Origin: Sarcophilus harrisii
Taxonomy: Eukaryota > Chordata > Mammalia > Dasyuromorphia > Dasyuridae
NCBI RefSeq assembly: GCF_902635505.1
Contig: NC_045427.1
Location: 56,012,539 to 56,076,538 of the forward strand
Reading direction: 5' to 3'
DNA: 64,000 nucleotides
Made by a program: the position numbers and the translations under genes. A model generated the notes under the pieces. That model had not been told where the DNA came from. It did no database searches and saw only the letters and a program-made list of their open reading frames with translations. Shown piece after piece: positions 11,431-24,065 of the stretch (position 1 is the stretch's first letter; every line of letters begins with the position of its first letter).

Positions 11431-12627
11431 GCTACCTGAATCTTAATTGTGATAACATGGGATTGGATGATCCTCAAAGAAGGACATTGTGAGACTTCAA
11501 CCTTCACTTAAACCCCTAGATATCTTGGCGATCCTCTGTAAGTATACATTTCAGAGAAGGCGTCCATCTGCTAGAAGAGAGTTTCCTCACTTGAGCTCCC
11601 TAGGCAAATGAAATCACAGTTCCAGTTTCCATTCCCATCTATTATTTACTTCTTTTGTGACTCATCTCTCTGAGGCTGCAAAATGGTGAGGATGGGACCA
11701 TAAATGCCCCTGATTCCTCTTATAGACATAAATGCCCAGGTAGGAGGTATTTTTGCAACGAGGTCCATTCCTCTGGGGAACCAAGGGAAACACTGCAAGT
11801 TCCCATAAAGAGAAACAAAATTGTGAGTCACAGAAAGTTATTTCCTTATTTTTCTCCTTTGGGCCTTCATACAGATATCTTGCTCACCACATGGGGAACT
11901 GGGATTGCCGGTGGCTGATTTTGGAATAGGGTTTGCTGTCACCAGGAGATAAACAGTAGCTGTCTTTGGGTATGTGTTAATGGTGGTCACAGACTGCCCT
12001 AGTCTGAGACATTATCTGCCTCCACCAGAGAACCTGCCTGGCCATGGGTAGATCAAGATCATTTTTGCTCTGTTTAATCTACTACATGACCACAGAATAT
12101 TGACTCCCAGGGTCCTTTAAATGTGGAGGTCCTTCAACAGAGAGAAGAAATTCCAGACATGGGGTGAGGGCAGAACCATACATTATTATTTTAAGTGTCT
12201 TTGAGGAGTATTTCACATCATTCTCTGGGTAAATTCAGAAGACGGTCATCTTTAGTTTTCAAACTAACCTTTGGCTATCAGTACCAGCTTTAAGCTGAGA
12301 TGTAGGGTAGTCACATGTGCCAGAGAGACTGAAAAGACCTCTTGGCTACCGGTTTGATTACAGTGCTCCCTGGTGGACAATACTTTCTCTTGAATAATTA
12401 ATTATAGAGTAACATACTGCCTTCCTATAGAGGCTTGAAGGTGACCCATGAGCTGACTTGGGATGCTTAGGCTATCTCAGTGCTCTAAGTGTCACAGTGC
12501 ATGCACCAAGGGTTACACCTGTGATCCTAATTAACCTATACAAGCGCTATCCCTCCTTGAGTATAACCTGTCCAGCCAAGCTGCAAGCAAAGACTGCCTT
12601 TCTTTTTCTGTTTCAAGACTCATCCTG
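11430..12627. other. Unassigned intergenic sequence
   Basis: No coding signal and no repeat recognised between the L2 fragment and the next L1 piece. Confidence 0.4.
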
Positions 12628-13368
12628 ATCCAACTATTCCAAAGAGCAATTAGGAACCATTCCCAAAGGGCTTATAAAATCACGCATACCCTTCGACCCA
12701 TCAATATCTCTACTAGGAATCCCAAAGAGATCATAAAAAGTGAGAAAAGACCCATTTGTACAAAAATGTTCATAGCAGCTCTCTTTGAGGTGGCAAAGAA
12801 CTGGAAAGTGAGAAGATGCCCATCAATTGGGGAATGGCTGAATAATGATAGCATATGAATGGAATGGAATACTATTACTCTATAAGAACTGATGAGCAGG
12901 AAGATTTCAGAAAAGCCTGGAGAGACTTACATGAACTGATGCTGAGTGAAGAGAGCAGAATCAGGAGAACACTGTACACAGCAACAGCAACATTGTGCAG
13001 AAGATCAGCTCTAATAGATCTTGTTCTTCTCAGCAATACAATATCTAAAAAACAATTCTAAAAGACTCATTATGGAAAATGCTCTCTACAACCAGAGAAA
13101 GAACTACAGAGTTTGAATGCAGATTAAAGCACATTATTTTCACTTTTGTTTGTTTATTTTTCTTACTCATGATTTTCCCCTTTTGTTCTGATTCTTCTTT
13201 CATAACATGACTAATGTGGAAATATGTTTAATGTGATTGTATTTGTATGACCTACATCATATTCATTGCCATCTTAGGGAGGGGAGAGGAAAAGGAGGTA
13301 GAAAAAATAGAAATCAAAATCTTTTAAAAACAAATGTCAAAAAACTAATAAATTTTAAAAGAAAAAGA
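12628..13368 (+). repeat. 5'-truncated L1 3' end
   Basis: It begins in the ORF2 C-terminal region. A 68-residue open stretch includes MEYYYSIRTDEQEDFRKAW, equivalent to the MEYYAAIKNDEF region of placental L1 ORF2. It continues into the 3' UTR and ends in an A-rich tail near 13365. Confidence 0.8.
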
Positions 13369-13802
13369 TTCACTTAGCTTCCTGTGAGACCTTCTACAAT
13401 CCAATGCCATTCATTCTGCCTTGAGTCTTAGCTTATTGGTAGAGCCAAATTGAAGGACACACTCTGTATCCAAAGATCATTCATATTTTCCTTAGGTCTG
13501 GTTTTAGACAGTACCTATTTTCTCAGATTCTGGGTGCCAAGATAAGTCCTGATACCCCCAGGGATGGGTGCTTTTCAGGATACCACTTTGTAATTTGAGT
13601 ATACTATAAACATTTTACACAGTCACAGACTCTAGATACCAATTCATCCCAGAGGAAATCCCAGAAGGAAATCACAGAAAATGGTGGAAAGCACAAAATT
13701 ACCTGTGACTATATTTCTTTTTTGATGGATGAGGCAGTAAGGACTTTCCATTCCCAACTGTGACTTTCATCCTGCCAAGACAGTAGTACCTGTGTGTGAG
13801 TG

Positions 13803-14090
13803 TATAGTCAGTCAATAAGCAATTATTAAGTATCTACTATTTGTCATGCTGGGGATAACCTTTTTGGGGGGTCCTGGATCCTTATGCCAGTCTGCTGAAG
13901 CTTATGAATTCTTTCTCAGAATCACATTTTTAAATGCATAAAATAAAATACATAGGATTAACAAAGGAAAACAATTCAAGTGAAATGCAAGTGTCCAGAT
14001 ATTTAAAAAACCAAATTCAAGGACCCCAGTTGAAGAGCCCCAGTGAGATGATGCAAATGAGGAGGCACTGAAATGTTTGTGAGGCAAGTG
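13803..14090. repeat. L2 3' end followed by a DNA-transposon fossil
   Basis: At 13803-13860 there is a minus-strand L2 tail (AGTCAGTCAATAAGCAATTA). At 13857-14090 an element contains TTAAATGCATAAAATAAAAT and TAGGATTAACAAAGGAAA. The second part recurs at 42545 and 49185 and resembles a common mammalian non-autonomous hAT-type element flanked by GGGGTCC-like ends. I cannot name the family securely. Confidence 0.5.
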
Positions 14091-14589
14091 CTTAGCAAAT
14101 CCTTCAGTACTTTGAAAATATGAGTTTCTCCAAAATGCACCAATTTAAGGAACTCCTGTTACTTCCTGCCCTCCCTTATTCCCCCACATGATTTATGGCT
14201 ATAATTTCACTAAATGAGACTTTGCACCTGTCAAAGAGAAGTCTGATTTCTCAGTTTCACAGTGAATGCCTTTCATAGTAGTCCATGCATACCAGGTTCA
14301 CTCTATACACCTCCCACTTTGTTATCCGGAAGCAGAACTTTGCCCTAAAATCTACTTAGGGCATCTCCCTCCCTCTTTCTCCTTCTATCTCCTGCTGCTG
14401 CGATTCAAGAACCCTGATTCTTGGGCAGCCTCAGGAGGTAGATGGAAGCAGCTCGGTCACTATTTGCAGGGCCCAGTCTTCAGGTGGGTCTATCAGGGAA
14501 GTCTCAGCAACAATTCCAATTGGGCTCCGGAACTAGGGAAAGGAGCTTACATCCTGGTTTGGGTTTCTGAGAATCTGGAATCAAACTTC

Positions 14590-14835
14590 TACCTATTTGG
14601 GGTCAGAGCTCCTGACTTCTACTTAATCTGCTTGGCTCTAAGCAAGCCATTTAGCATCATCTCTGGGCAATTCTTCATCTGTGAAATAAGGAGGTCGGAT
14701 TAAATCATAACAGCTAACATTTCTATAGCATTAACTATGTGCCAGGTACTATGCTAAGCACTTTACAATGAACTCATTTCATCCTCATGACAATGCTGGG
14801 GGTAGGTGCTATGATAATCCTCATTTTACTGATCT
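14590..14835. repeat. Two MIR-type remnants
   Basis: A plus-strand fragment (about 14590-14700, GGGCAATTCTTCATCTGTGA) abuts a minus-strand one (about 14700-14835, TATGTGCCAGGTACTATGCT and TCCTCATTTTACTGA). Confidence 0.6.
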
Positions 14836-15146
14836 TTTTCAGAAAGAAATCCATGTCCCTGCCCTCTGCTCACCTCCCATTCTAGTAGTAGCCTAGAAAG
14901 ATTTAGCTCTTCATCCTTTTCCTATGTCTCCTGTCAAAGACAGACAGCCCTGGGAAGTCTCCCCCAAACATCAAATTCAGGAACAGAACCATCTCTAAAA
15001 CACACTGCCTATATGCACTCTGACCCTGGGCTGCCTACCCTCCCTAAGTGTGTCCTGATTTGAAGGGGAGAAAGAGCCCACACAAACTGACCCCTAAAGA
15101 TCTCTTCCACCTTCCTGCATTCTGCCTGTATTACCCACCATTAACT

Positions 15147-15289
15147 TTTTTTTTGGCTGAGGCAATTGTGATTAAGTGACTTGTGCGGGGTCACATAGCT
15201 AGAAGTGTTAAGTGTCTGAGATCACATTTAAACTCGAGTCCTCCTGACTTCAGGGCTGGTGTTTTATCCACTGTACCACTAGCTGCCCC
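15147..15289 (-). repeat. Short marsupial SINE (WSINE-like)
   Basis: The complement begins GGGCAGCTAGTGGTACAGTG and ends with CAATTGCCTCAGCC and an A-run. Complete copy of the short CORE-SINE class. Confidence 0.8.
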
Positions 15290-16254
15290 TCTTTGGAACT
15301 TTTAAGACCCATCTTTTTTAAAATCCTGGAAGGGGCTGGCAAAACTTTAAGGCATTATTATCTCTTAACAAACCCCTTAGGAATTATTGTTAACAGATTA
15401 ATTTTGGCCATTCAGCTTTATTGGGTCAGTGAGAAGGAGAAAGGAAGGAGCCCAGATTTGGGCTTCTCTGTGTGTTCAGACTGGGAAAATAGTGACTAAA
15501 AAGGAGAAAAATAACTTCTCCAAGGTCCTTCCTCTTTTTTGGTAAAAAATTAAATGCCATCTAAGTGAGGAACAGTTTGAATCATCTTAAAGGGCTCATC
15601 CCACAGAGTACATCCCTAGTGGTTAAGGTTCACCACAGGGGAACTTTTGCACCCCGCTGCTGGGTGACCCAAAGCTGAAAGGATCTAGTGGTTGCTAGCC
15701 CCAGAACCTGGCTGCAGCTGACTGCCTATCCCTGCTTGGACGGCCTTTCTTTGTCTGCTTTGTTCTGGATGCACAGAGTAATGGCCAGTTCTTCTGCAAG
15801 GTCATTGTCTTCCCAGTTTACCTGGGCACTGCTCAGGGTAGACCCACAGTGGGGCTCAGCCATCAAACACCCCTTCTCTTTTACCAGGCTGGTCATCCTT
15901 CCTGCCAGGTGCGCAGAGCACTTAGGAGCCATTTTGCTCCTCACTTTCTTGTGTGCCTATTTACCGTAATGGAAGTTTCAGAAGGAGGCTGAACCCAGGG
16001 CCCAGATCCTGACCAACATGCTTAGACCTTGTTTGGAGACCCAGTGCCTTTTGGGTGCATAAGTTTAGCCTGTATGGCCTCCTGTGTCCAATGTGGGACC
16101 CCCAGGAGAAGGGGGTGGGACGGCTTATCGCTGATACAGTTTTCATCTTGTTGGATGCCGTCCCATGCCCTTCATGTGCTTATAATCTTAGTCTGGATTC
16201 TAAAGCTATCACAAGAGGACTGGACCTTTTCAATGGGAATTCTGGCTCTGCTTC
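15290..16254. other. Unassigned intergenic sequence
   Basis: No repeat or gene recognised. Short open frames here (up to 93 codons on both strands) have no familiar motif and no splice-supported context. Confidence 0.4.
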
Positions 16255-16430
16255 TTGATCTTGGGGAGACCATTTCCTAACGAAGCTTCCTAACAGAGCC
16301 TGGGGAAGTAGAGTTCCCCATCACTAGAAGCTTTCAAGTAGAAGTTGTCTGGCCACTAGTCAAGGCTGCTAATGAAAGGGTTCCCATTGGACTAAAGTCC
16401 TTCCACCTCTGAAATTTTGTGGGCCCAGTT
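16255..16430 (+). repeat. L3/CR1 3' end fragment
   Basis: GAAGTAGAGTTCCCCATCAC followed by AGAAGCTTTCAAGTAGAAG and TGTCTGGCCAC matches the 3' region of L3/CR1 LINEs (GAGTTCCCC...GGTCTTCAAGCAGAGGCTGGATGACCA in consensus). Confidence 0.6.
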
Positions 16431-17009
16431 CCTTATCTCTGCATAGCAGGGATGATCAAGGAAAGCCCTAATTTTCTGGACCAGGAGCAATGTCCAGGGA
16501 GCTCCTTGCTGAGAGTAACACAAGGAAACTCCCAATTGGTTGGTCTCCAATGACAAGAGGCATTTAAGATGAGAGTGCAGAGGAGAGACTCCAGTGGTTT
16601 ACAAAAGAATCTGAAGAAAAATAGAAGATAGCAGGGCTTTCTTTCTCTTCTCCTAGGCAGCTCGTCGCAGGAGCACTGGGCAACACAAATGTCTTTGTCT
16701 AGGTAGACCTGAAATTGGGCCTGGAGGTCATGCTGCCTTCTTCTACCTTCTTTCCATTTCCTTCCCTAAGCATTAGCCAGTGACCAGTGAAGCTGAATAT
16801 GGACATTTCAAGCCTAGGCAAAGTTTGCTTGTGGGTCACATTTCTGAGTTAGGGATTTAAGTATCAGCTGATGAGAAGGAGGAAGATTTCCTTAACAGAA
16901 GATTTTTTGGAAGAGAAGATGAACACTTCCAGGATCATCCTGTCTTTGAAAGACTAAAGATAGCCATTTGCTAGCTAGTTGAGAAATATGTCTACTAAAG
17001 TAAATGTGA

Positions 17010-17180
17010 AACAATCTGTGGACACATATAACCTGTATCAGATTGCTTGTCTTCTCGGGGAGGGGTAAGAGGAGGAAAGGAGAGGAAAAAAATTGGAACT
17101 CTTAGAACCTTAGAAAGGTGAATGTTGAAAAACTATCTCCATATGTAAATGGAAAAAAATAAAATAATATTAAATTGAAA
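17010..17180 (+). repeat. L1 3' UTR remnant
   Basis: GATTGCTTGTCTTCTCGGGG, then a GGAACTC segment and an A-rich AAATAAAATAATATTAAATT tail. Same layout as the other L1 3' ends here. Confidence 0.55.
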
Positions 17181-17320
17181 AAATGTGGAAACAATCTGTT
17201 GAGCATTCCTACAAAGATATCTTTGTTGTTGTTTTATGTTTTCTGAATTTGTTATGTACCTATGAGTCTTTCTGCATTTCATACAGTTTCTGTGGTAGAG
17301 AAAATAAATGATTGTCCTAT

Positions 17321-18161
17321 TGATGCATTGTTGGTGGAGTTGTGAACGAATCCAACCATTTTGGAGAGTAGTTTGGAACTATGCTCAAAAAGTTATCAAA
17401 CTGTGCATACCCTTTGATCCAGCAGTGTTACTACTGGGATTATATCCCAAAGAGATTATAAAGAAGGAAAGGGACCTGTATGTGCACGAATGTTTGTGGC
17501 AGCCCTTTTGTAGTGGCTAAAACTGGAAACTGAATGGATGTCCATCAGTTGGAGAATGGCTGAATAAATTGTGGTATATGAATATTATGGAATATTACTG
17601 TTCTGTAAGAAATGACCAACAGGATGATTTCAGAAAGGCCTGGAGAGACTTACACGAACTGATGCTGAGTGAAATGAGCAGGACCAGGAGATCATTATAT
17701 ACTTCAACAACAATACTATATGATGACCAGTTCTGATGGACCAGGCCATCCTCAGCAACGAGATCAACCAAATCATTTCCAATGGAGCAGTAATGAACTG
17801 AACCAGCTATGCCCAGAAAAAGAACTCTGGGAGATGACTAAAAACCATTACATTGAATTCCCAATCCCTATATTTATGCACACCTGCATTTTTGATTTCC
17901 TTCACAAGCTAATTGTACAATATTTCAGAGTCTGATTCTTTTGTACAGCAAAATAACGTTTTGTCATGTATACTTATTGTGTATCTAAGTTATATTTTAA
18001 TATATTTAACATCTACTGGTCATCCTGCCATCTAGGGGAGGGGGGGGGTAAGAAGTGAAAAATTGGAACAAGAGGTTTGGCAATTGTTAATGCTGTAAAG
18101 TTACCCATGTATATATCCTGTAAATAAAAGGCTATTAAATAAATAAATAAATAAATGAATG
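17321..18161 (+). repeat. Young 5'-truncated L1 with perfect 18-bp TSD
   Basis: Flanked by identical copies of AATAAATGATTGTCCTAT at 17303-17320 and 18162-18179. The insert begins inside ORF2: a 70-residue frame at 17308-17517 carries HCWWSCERIQPFWRVVWNYA and IPFDPAVLLLGLYPKE, the L1 ORF2 C-terminal cysteine region. It ends in the 3' UTR, AATAAA and an (AAAT)n tail. The perfect duplication suggests a fairly recent insertion. Confidence 0.92.
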
Positions 18162-18274
18162 AATAAATGATTGTCCTATGCCTAATATCCATTTTGTATG
18201 ATGAGTGTCACTTCTGCAAGGGAGCCTGTTGCCACCAATTAGGCATGTCCCTAGACATGGGCCATATGCTACAC

Positions 18275-18940
18275 TTGAATTTTTTATTTTTCATTTAAAA
18301 ATTTTCAGTTTCAAATTCTCTTACTCTCTCCAGCCCTACCCCTATTCACTGAGAAGGCAAGCAATATAATTCCCATTATATATGTGAAATCACACAAAGT
18401 ATATTTTCATATGCTTCAATATTCTCTCTCTGACTATGGATAGCATTTTTCATCATGAGTCCTTGAGAATTGTCTTAAATCATTGCCTTAATGAGAGTAG
18501 CTAAATCTTTCATAATTGATCATTGTTAGACAATTGCTGTTACTGTACACAATGATCTCCTGATTCTACTCACTTTACCTTCCATCAGTTTAAATAAGCC
18601 TTCTCAAGTTTTTTCTGAAATCACCATTCTTATCCTTTCTCACAGCACAACAGCATTCCATTATACTCACATATTACAACTTGTTCAACCATTGCCCAAT
18701 TAATGAGCATCTCTTCAATTTCTAATTCTTTGCCACCAGAAAAAGAGCTGTTACAAATGTTTTTGTATATCTGGATCCTCTTCTTTTTTCTTTAGCAATA
18801 TTTCCAAATTGTTTTCCAGAATGAATGGATCAGTTTACAAGTCTACCAACAGTGCATTATTGCCCCTATTTTTCCCTATTATCCTTACCGTCCCCATTTA
18901 TAATTTCCCTTTCCTGTCATGTTAGCCAACCTAAGCTTCA
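18275..18940 (-). repeat. L1 3' UTR and ORF2 end, minus strand
   Basis: The complement reads as an older L1 end. T-rich tail at 18280; CACTGAGAAGGCAAGCAATA near 18348; ATGGATAGCATTTTTCATCA near 18438; then the ORF2 C-terminus (CAACTTGTTCAACCATTGCC), ending near 18940. Confidence 0.75.
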
Positions 18941-19569
18941 CTTTAGCAATTTTCCTGGAATTGCTCCAGGCAAGGGACATATCCAGAGCTGGAGAAATCT
19001 GAACTCTAGTCAGATTCCTCAGGACTGAACCAGTGTTGGTTAGCAGAGACACCTATCTTTTAATTAGCAAAATGAGAGAAATGGGGAAAGAAATCCCTTC
19101 TCCCTTTCTGGAAATCCAAAGAAGAGAAAACACTAGGAAAGAATCTCAAAAAAGGTTTTAACTATTTCTTTTCCTTTTCTTATAGATTAGGTGGGGTTTG
19201 GCTCTTCCTGACACTTGGAAGTCACCAATGATTTTTGGTATAGCCTTGTTTGGGGGATTAGTTTGGGACAACTCTGCAACACCATGGGAAATTTCTCAGT
19301 CCAGTCTAATTACCCTTTGCTATATTTAAAATGGACCTAATGATCTCTAAGGTCTAAATCTATGATATCTAAGATTATCTCAGTTCCAAATCATATCTAT
19401 GAATACCTAACAATTCCCTCCCTCTTCCTATGACCTAAGGCATCCATATCCTTATCTCATCACATCCAACTGAAAACTTTTCCATACTTTCCCCCCAACT
19501 ATCCCACCAGAACTGTGATGATGGATGGGTGGGAGAGAACTCAGGAACAATGGAGCAGCCCAAAGGAAA
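18941..19569. other. Unassigned intergenic sequence
   Basis: No gene or repeat identified. Confidence 0.35.
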
Positions 19570-19740
19570 CCTGAAATGTGCAAATCTAAAGCCATCTCCA
19601 TCCCAAAGATAAGCAGACTATCTGTGTCCAAGCTGTAGTCCAGCCTTCAAGCTCATACTGGACTGGACACACTGTACCTTGACCCCGACATGGAGATGTC
19701 ATCAATCCTCTTCGAGTATAGAGGACAAACAACAACAACT
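19570..19740 (+). repeat. RTE-tailed SINE or RTE 3' end
   Basis: The segment ends ATCCTCTTCGAGTATAGAGG followed by ACAAACAACAACAAC, the characteristic terminus of marsupial RTE-related elements. Confidence 0.6.
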
Positions 19741-20359
19741 GACCAAAGGCAGTAGTTAAGGGATATCCTTTACCTCCAAGTCTCATATCCTTCAATATGC
19801 TGCAGTTAATCATTTTATCCTGACATCTCCTTTCCAGGAGGTTCACCACCAGGCTCATGGAGGAGCTGCAATCTATAATGGAAATGAAATCACAGATCTT
19901 TGAAATACTGAGGTCCAGGAGTCACACTTAGGAGACTGGGAGGCACAGCCAGGTATACGTCTGAATTCCAATAAAAGAAGGTTCTATAAATGACTAGGAT
20001 CATTTGGTGGCTGGCTTAAAGCCCTCCAACTCTGCCACACTCAATGAATCACCTAAATCTGGGAAACATTAGCTCTCTGAGTTGGAAGTTAGGAGGAAGG
20101 TAGGTTCTATAGCATCTTAAGGTTTGTAAAGAACTTTTTCTCAACTCTGGGCATAACATTATATATTATTATTATCATTTAAGAGCTAAACAAACTAAAC
20201 TTCAGAGAAGTGACTATGAAGGTTACACAATCAAAAAGTGACAATAAAGTTTTGATCTTGTTTTAAAATTAATTTTCATGTATATCTTTTGTTTTTAACA
20301 TTACCACTGTTTCCCTTTCCACATCTCAGAAGGCCAGCTCATATAACAAATACTATTTT

Positions 20360-20491
20360 TTCATTATAGCTTTTTATTTACAAGATATATGCATGGGTAA
20401 TTTTTCAGCATTGACAACTGCAAAACCTTTTGTTCCAATTTTTTCCCTCCTTCCACCCACTCCCTCCCCCAGATGGCAGGTTGACCAATAC
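20360..20491 (-). repeat. Very short L1 3' end insertion with TSD
   Basis: The complement ends in GTAAATAAAAAGCTATAATG and an A-run. It is bounded by ATAACAAATACTATTTT (20343-20359) and ATAACCAATACTATTTT (20492-20508), 16 of 17 identical. Only about 130 bases of 3' UTR were inserted. Confidence 0.85.
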
Positions 20492-20520
20492 ATAACCAAT
20501 ACTATTTTAAAAAAGAAAGG

Positions 20521-20900
20521 AACGAAGAGAAGGAGGGATGGAAGGAAGGATGGAGAGAAGGAGGGAGGGAGGGAGGGAGGGAGAAAAAGGAAGGAAGGAA
20601 GGAAGGAAGGAAGGAAGGAAGGAAGGAAGGAAGGAAGGAAGGAAGGAAGGAAGGAAGGAAGGAGGGAGGGAGGGAAGGAAGGAAGGAGGGAGGGAGGAGG
20701 GAGGAGGAAAGGAAAGAAGGAAGGAAAGAAGGAAGGAAGGAAGGAAGGAAGGAAGGAAGGAAGGAAGGATAAGAAAAGGAGAGAGGGAGGGAGGGAGGAG
20801 GAAATAAAGAAAAAGAAAGAAAGAAAAAAGGAAGAAAGAAAAAGGAAGGAAGGAAGGAAATAAAGAAAAAGAAAGAAAAAGGAAGGAAGGAAAAGGAAAA
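20521..20900 (+). repeat. GGAA/GGGA microsatellite, about 380 bp
   Basis: Long runs of GGAA with interspersed GGGA and GAAA blocks. Uninterrupted (GGAA)n spans about 20590-20660. All frames stay open (repeated EGRK on plus, PSFL on minus), but this reflects the repeat unit, not a gene. Confidence 0.97.
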
Positions 20901-21714
20901 CAGAAAAAAAAATCTGCAAAACTAACAAATCAAAAATCTGAAAACATGCAATATCACACTGTGGACTTCCTGCCTCTTTGAAGGAGTGCGATGGGATATT
21001 TTCATTTCTCCTCTTAAGAGCCATGCCTGAACTTATGCATTCTAAATCTAAATTCACTATTTTTCATCTAGGCCTAAATCCTCAATTTTCCTGTCACCTA
21101 TGCATGGGTTTTTTTCCCCCCCTACCTCAATAGAAGTCATTATTCTTTCTTTCTGATCAATAGTTTGGCTGGATACATACCGTTTTAAATGGGATCGTTT
21201 TGTGGACTACTATTTAAGTGCGATTCTGGACTTATACAGAGAATGATTATTCATTGTGTGCTTGTGTGAGGGGCAGAATGAACCCAGGAGCTTTGGAAAG
21301 AAGAGAGATTCTTCTTCATTCCTGTTTTGAAAAAGAGACACTCACACATATAGTTCCAAACTCTCTTCAGGACCTACTCTGGGAAAAGAGAAAATATTTT
21401 AAAAGGCAAATATACAGAGGAAAGTCAGCACATCAATATGTCCTTGGTTTCTAGCTTGCCTCCACAGAGACTTTGGGGAGTTTCTGTGATCAAGATCTCT
21501 TTCTTGGTTGAGCTGAGATATCTCATTCTCATTCATTCTATGACTTAATATATATTATATATTCTGTGACTGATATATTCTAATATATATAATTTCTCCA
21601 ATTTCTATTTGCTCTTTGTGAGGATAAACGAGTTTATTCACTATTCACTATTTGGGATGATCTTTTGTGTAACCAGTATATGGATATAAGTCTGGGTTAT
21701 CCTTTCCCCTTTAA
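20901..21714. other. Unassigned intergenic sequence
   Basis: Nothing recognised apart from AT-rich patches around 21545-21595. Confidence 0.35.
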
Positions 21715-22240
21715 AAGATTTTTTAAAGTCTTTTTTTTAAGCAAAAACATTTCCATATAAATCATATTGTAAAAGAAAACATAGATTTTTCCACCCCAAT
21801 TTTTTTAAAAAGCCTTCAAGAAAAATAAAATTAAAAAAGAGAGAGAGAGAGAGTATAACTCAATCTGTAACCAGATACAATCAGTTCCTTCTCTGAATAT
21901 GGATAGGATTTTTCATTTTTAAGTCCTTCAGAGTAGTGGTAGATTATCGTACTGATGAAAATAGCAAAGTCATTTACAGCTGGTCATCCCAGAACATTGC
22001 TATTTCTTTGTATACAGTACATTTCACTTTCCCTGAGTTCATGGAGGACTTTCCAGGTTCTTTTTTCCATAGAATAATATTCCAAGACAATCATGCACCA
22101 CAATTTATTCAGTCATTCCCCAATTTGGGGAGGATCCCCTCAATTTTTTAAAGGATTTTAAAATATATACATATACATCTTTTGTGGGAAATTTTATCTT
22201 TCTTTTTTTGTCATAGGACTATTTATTTTTAGCACTTATT
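21715..22240 (-). repeat. Old L1 3' end, minus strand
   Basis: The complement resembles L1 3' UTR and the ORF2 end: GAATATGGATAGGATTTTTC near 21895, ATAGAATAATATTCCAAGAC near 22070, ATTCAGTCATTCCCCAATTT near 22105. Strongly decayed, with an internal GA run at 21836-21854. Confidence 0.65.
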
Positions 22241-22649
22241 TTTAAAAATTTTGTGTTCTGCATTCTCCCCTTTGAGGTATATTAATAAGGAAAGTTATGT
22301 TGAATGCAAAAAAAAATGACCCTTGACAAATACATTTAGTGGAACTGACAGACATAAATCTAATCTGGTACCCCACTTTCTCTGAAAAGAAGAGAGTGGC
22401 TAGCCCTGTTACCTTTCTCTATCTCCAGGGGGAAAAAAAATCATAATTTTCTTTGGGAAGGGAAGGGAGAAATTTCCTGAAATAACTACTAATGTCTCAC
22501 TATGAGCCACATTTAGACTATGTTGACATAGACATTTTATATGGACAATACACACTTAACATTACATTCAATTGTTTCCATAGCAACTATCTCCGCTCCA
22601 TCTACTCTTATACAGACTACCTTGTTTTAAAAGACCCTAGCCTTTTTGT

Positions 22650-24065
22650 AGCGATTGAATGATTTAAAAAAATACTGTACTGGATAAAATAAGTAATTTT
22701 GTTATATGAAATTGAAAAGCTTTTGCATGAGCAAAATTAATACAACTAGGAGAAGGGAAATGGTAGATTGAAAAAAAATCATTGCATCTAATATCTCTGA
22801 TAATGATTTGTAATCTAAAATATATAGAAATGAAAAGAAACATAAGACTAAAAGCTATTTCCCTAACAGAGAAATAGGATAAGGATATGAACAGTTCTCA
22901 AAAGAATTACAAACTATTCACAGTCACATGAAAGAATATTCCATATCACTTTAATAATAAAAGAAATGCAAATCAAAACAAATTTACCTCAAACCCAGTA
23001 AACTGGGCAAGGATAATAACAGATGGGAATAATTAATGTGGAAGACTTGTGGAAAGATGATCTCAGTAGGGCATTGTTACTGGTGTTAGGGGGACCATGA
23101 ATGTGAAATAATATGTTTAATATCAGACTTTTTTTTTTGATGTTAGCTAATTTTGTGGAACCTTTTTTCTTTCTTATTTTGAATAATCATTATAAGGGAT
23201 GATTCTTTGTAAGAAAGAAGGGGGAGGAATATAATGGCAAATATAACTGATACAAAAACAAAAAACACCAGTAAAAGTGTTTTCAAAGAAAAAATATTAC
23301 AGATATATATACAAAATAAAGAAGCATTATGACCCTAAAATAAAAATAAAGATACTATACTGTATTTTATATGATTTAAACTTTTAAGATTTAATTTTTC
23401 AAAATTAAATTTTTGATTGTGTACAGATCTTTTTAAAGTGAATATGAATATGAAAATTAATATGGCTACATATTTGAAGTCAAACAGTATGAATAGTTTA
23501 GTAATATTTCTCAAATAGTTTTACAGAATGGTTAGACCAATTCCATTTATATCTTCTTGATTAATTTAAAGAACCTACTTTAATGTTCATTCCCTTGTTT
23601 TCAGCAATTTGTGACATTTTTCATATGAGTTTGCAACTTCTTTTGAAAGTTTCTCATTTCAAAACCTAAGACTTGTATGAAGCAATGCAAAATGAAGTTC
23701 ACAAAACCAGGAGGACAATTTATATAGTAACAGCAATATTTTAAAGACAATCAACTTTGAAAGAACTAGTAATTATGATTAACACTATTGACCAACTACA
23801 ATTCCAAAAGAGATAAATATGCTATTTACCTCCAGGTAAAGAACTAGTGGATTCAGGATGCAGATTAAAACCTATTTTTTTTTCTTTTTCTTTCTTTATT
23901 TCTTTGTTTTTGTTTTTGTTGTTGGCAGGGCCGATGGGAAACATGGCTAAAGAGGGAATTTGTTTTGTATGACTACTCTACTCTATTATTTGTAATGAAT
24001 TTTGTTTTTCTTGTCTTCTCAATGAATGAAGGTGGGGAAAGAATATGGAACTGAAAATCAAATCA
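22650..24065 (+). repeat. Old L1 ORF2/3' UTR fragments
   Basis: AAATTGAAAAGCTTTTGCATG (22708) and GAAATGCAAATCAAAACAA (22964) match the late ORF2 region. A 3' UTR-like part runs from about 23650 (CAAAACCAGGAGGACAATTT) to an A-rich end near 24065. The central 23100-23650 part is AT-rich and only partly recognisable. Confidence 0.6.

Noticed and set aside
20374-21057. Long open frames on both strands with repeated EGRK or PSFL units
   Set aside because: They are translations of the GGAA microsatellite, which is stop-free in every frame. No start context, splice sites or homology.
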